A stretch of DNA of 5,852 nucleotides, from the NCBI GenBank assembly GCA_015654825.1, contig JAATGE010000257.1, forward strand, positions 1 to 5,852, given 5' to 3'. Shown here piece after piece: positions 5,192 through 5,852 of this stretch; within the stretch, counting starts at the first letter, position 1; each line of letters opens with the position of its first letter. This stretch comes from Rhodospirillales bacterium (GTDB lineage: Bacteria; Pseudomonadota; Alphaproteobacteria; Acetobacterales; Acetobacteraceae). A program made the position numbers and the translations under genes. Under the pieces are notes generated by a model. That model did not search any database, was not told the origin of the DNA, and saw only the letters and a list, made by a program, of their open reading frames with translations.

Positions 5192-5696
5192 CCGCGTGCC
5201 GGCACCCGGACGCGCCTGCGGCGGCTGCACCGCCTGCTGCCACGTCCTGCCGGTCCGCGAATTGGCAAAGCCCGCCAACGTCACCTGCACCCACTGCGAC
5301 GTCGGCCACGGCTGCCGCATCTACAACGATCGCCCGCCGATCTGCCGCATTTTTATCTGCACGTGGCTGGAACAGATCGCCGTCGCCGAACACTGGTACC
5401 CACCGGTTTCGCACATGGTGCTAGCCGAAGACCGGGCATCCGCGACCCTGGTCGCTCACGTCGACGCTGCCTACCCCGATGCGTGGCGGCAACCGCCTTA
5501 TATCGATGAGCTGCACGCCTGGGCCGCCGCCCCCACGCCGACGCGCCTGCGCGTAGCCGTGAAGCTCGGCGACGAACTCATTGCGATCTTTCCGGTCGGC
5601 GAGAAATTCCTTGGCCCGATGCCGAGCAACCAGGTGGTGCTGGTGCATGAGCCCGGTGCGGCGGAGTGGAGTGCATATGATTCGGGAAATGAGTAA
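5184..5696 (+). CDS. CxxCxxCC (YkgJ-like) cysteine-cluster protein 2
   Basis: This 170-aa paralogue of the preceding gene shares 78 of 141 aligned residues by my hand count, about 55%. Cysteines lie at 12, 15, 18, 19, 35, 38, 44, 54 and 59. The spacing matches the first copy except for two residues fewer after the CC pair. The shared second half appears as ATLVAHVDAAYP (87-98), WRQPPYIDELHAW (101-113) and IFPVGEKFLGP (135-145). I chose GTG 5184 because it puts the first cysteine at residue 12, exactly as in the paralogue. It overlaps the upstream stop by 8 nt and has no good ribosome site of its own, so translation is probably coupled. GTG 5196 is the alternative. It lacks the long C-terminal tail of copy 1. 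It is the last gene of the block, and a double-hairpin repeat starts 3 nt after its TAA. Function beyond probable metal or Fe-S binding is unknown. Confidence 0.9.
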   Translation: MADRVPAPGRACGGCTACCHVLPVRELAKPANVTCTHCDVGHGCRIYNDRPPICRIFICTWLEQIAVAEHWYPPVSHMVLAEDRASATLVAHVDAAYPDAWRQPPYIDELHAWAAAPTPTRLRVAVKLGDELIAIFPVGEKFLGPMPSNQVVLVHEPGAAEWSAYDSGNE

Positions 5697-5699
5697 AAA

Positions 5700-5748
5700 G
5701 GCCAGGGCTCTGCCCTGGACCCGCTGGGGCCTGAGGCCCCAGACCCCC
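5700..5748 (+). repeat. Double-hairpin repeat, copy 4 (+)
   Basis: This is the cleanest copy. CCAGGGC (5702-5708), loop TCT, GCCCTGG (5712-5718) is followed by CTGGGGCC (5724-5731), loop TGA, GGCCCCAG (5735-5742), and a GACCCCC tail. It begins 3 nt after the stop of the last operon gene, so both hairpins would sit at the very 3' end of the transcript. They could stabilise or punctuate it; no T tract follows on this strand. Confidence 0.88.
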
Positions 5749-5819
5749 ATTAGCGACCCGCGGTCGGAGCAGCGCCAACGGCTCTTGGATCGCCTCGGTA
5801 TCGTTGAAAGTCCCGGCAC

Positions 5820-5852
5820 AAAAAAAATTGGGGTCTGGCGCCTCAGGCCCCA
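5820..5852 (-). terminator. Possible Rho-independent terminator on the minus strand
   Basis: Read on the minus strand, TGGGG (5852-5848) can pair with CCCCA (5833-5829) around a GC-rich 14-nt loop, followed by A and then eight Ts (5827-5820). A short GC stem followed by a T tract is the terminator pattern. It would serve a minus-strand gene to the right of the window, converging on the operon here. The stem coincides with the repeat copy, so the element may double as a terminator. Confidence 0.35.
5829..5852 (-). repeat. Double-hairpin repeat, copy 5, cut by window end (-)
   Basis: On the minus strand this reads TGGGGCC, loop TGA, GGCGCCA, then GACCCCA, the second hairpin and tail of the element. 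It matches copy 4 (5725-5748) inverted at 22 of 24 bases. The rest of the element should lie beyond 5852. With copy 4 it forms an inverted pair about 80 bp apart, echoing copies 1 and 2. Confidence 0.8.

Noticed and set aside
4373..5320. A 315-codon minus-strand frame over the hydrolase end and the cysteine-cluster genes
   Set aside because: It crosses two gene boundaries, has no recognisable motif, and is a complement of well-supported + strand coding sequence.

Overview
The window is a GC-rich stretch from a proteobacterium. I infer an alphaproteobacterium of the Acetobacteraceae type. The reasons are high GC with strong G/C third positions, GTG starts, an alpha-amino-acid ester hydrolase (a family known from Acetobacter and Xanthomonas), and dispersed double-hairpin intergenic repeats of a kind I associate with that family. 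This is inference and was not searched. All recognisable genes lie on the + strand.

Layout. Positions 1-399 hold no convincing gene. They contain a nested palindromic repeat structure (20-159), a perfect 20-bp dyad (221-240) and an AT-richer leader. A gene for an unrecognised, cytosolic-looking, highly helical protein follows (400-1908, 502 aa). It ends at a 182-nt spacer that holds another double-hairpin repeat (1951-2003). Next comes a tight four-gene block that reads as one operon. It starts with a RidA/YjgF-family protein (2091-2558). After a 43-nt gap comes a secreted alpha-amino-acid ester hydrolase of the CocE/NonD group (2602-4542). After 25 nt come two tandem paralogous CxxCxxCC (YkgJ-like) cysteine-cluster proteins (4568-5191 and 5184-5696), whose reading frames overlap by 8 nt. 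A further double-hairpin repeat starts 3 nt after the last stop codon (5700-5748). An inverted partial copy runs off the right end (5829-5852), next to a T8 tract on the minus strand that may be a terminator for a gene beyond the window.

How the genes might work together. The ester hydrolase has a signal peptide, so it should act in the periplasm on alpha-amino esters or on beta-lactams with an alpha-amino side chain. The RidA-like protein is cytosolic and keeps the Arg and Glu needed for enamine/imine hydrolysis, so it could deal with reactive products of amino-acid metabolism. The two cysteine-cluster proteins probably bind a metal or Fe-S centre; their connection to the hydrolase rests only on operon position. 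The main novelty candidates are the cysteine-cluster duo, the orphan helical protein and the repeat family, whose hairpins show compensatory base changes.
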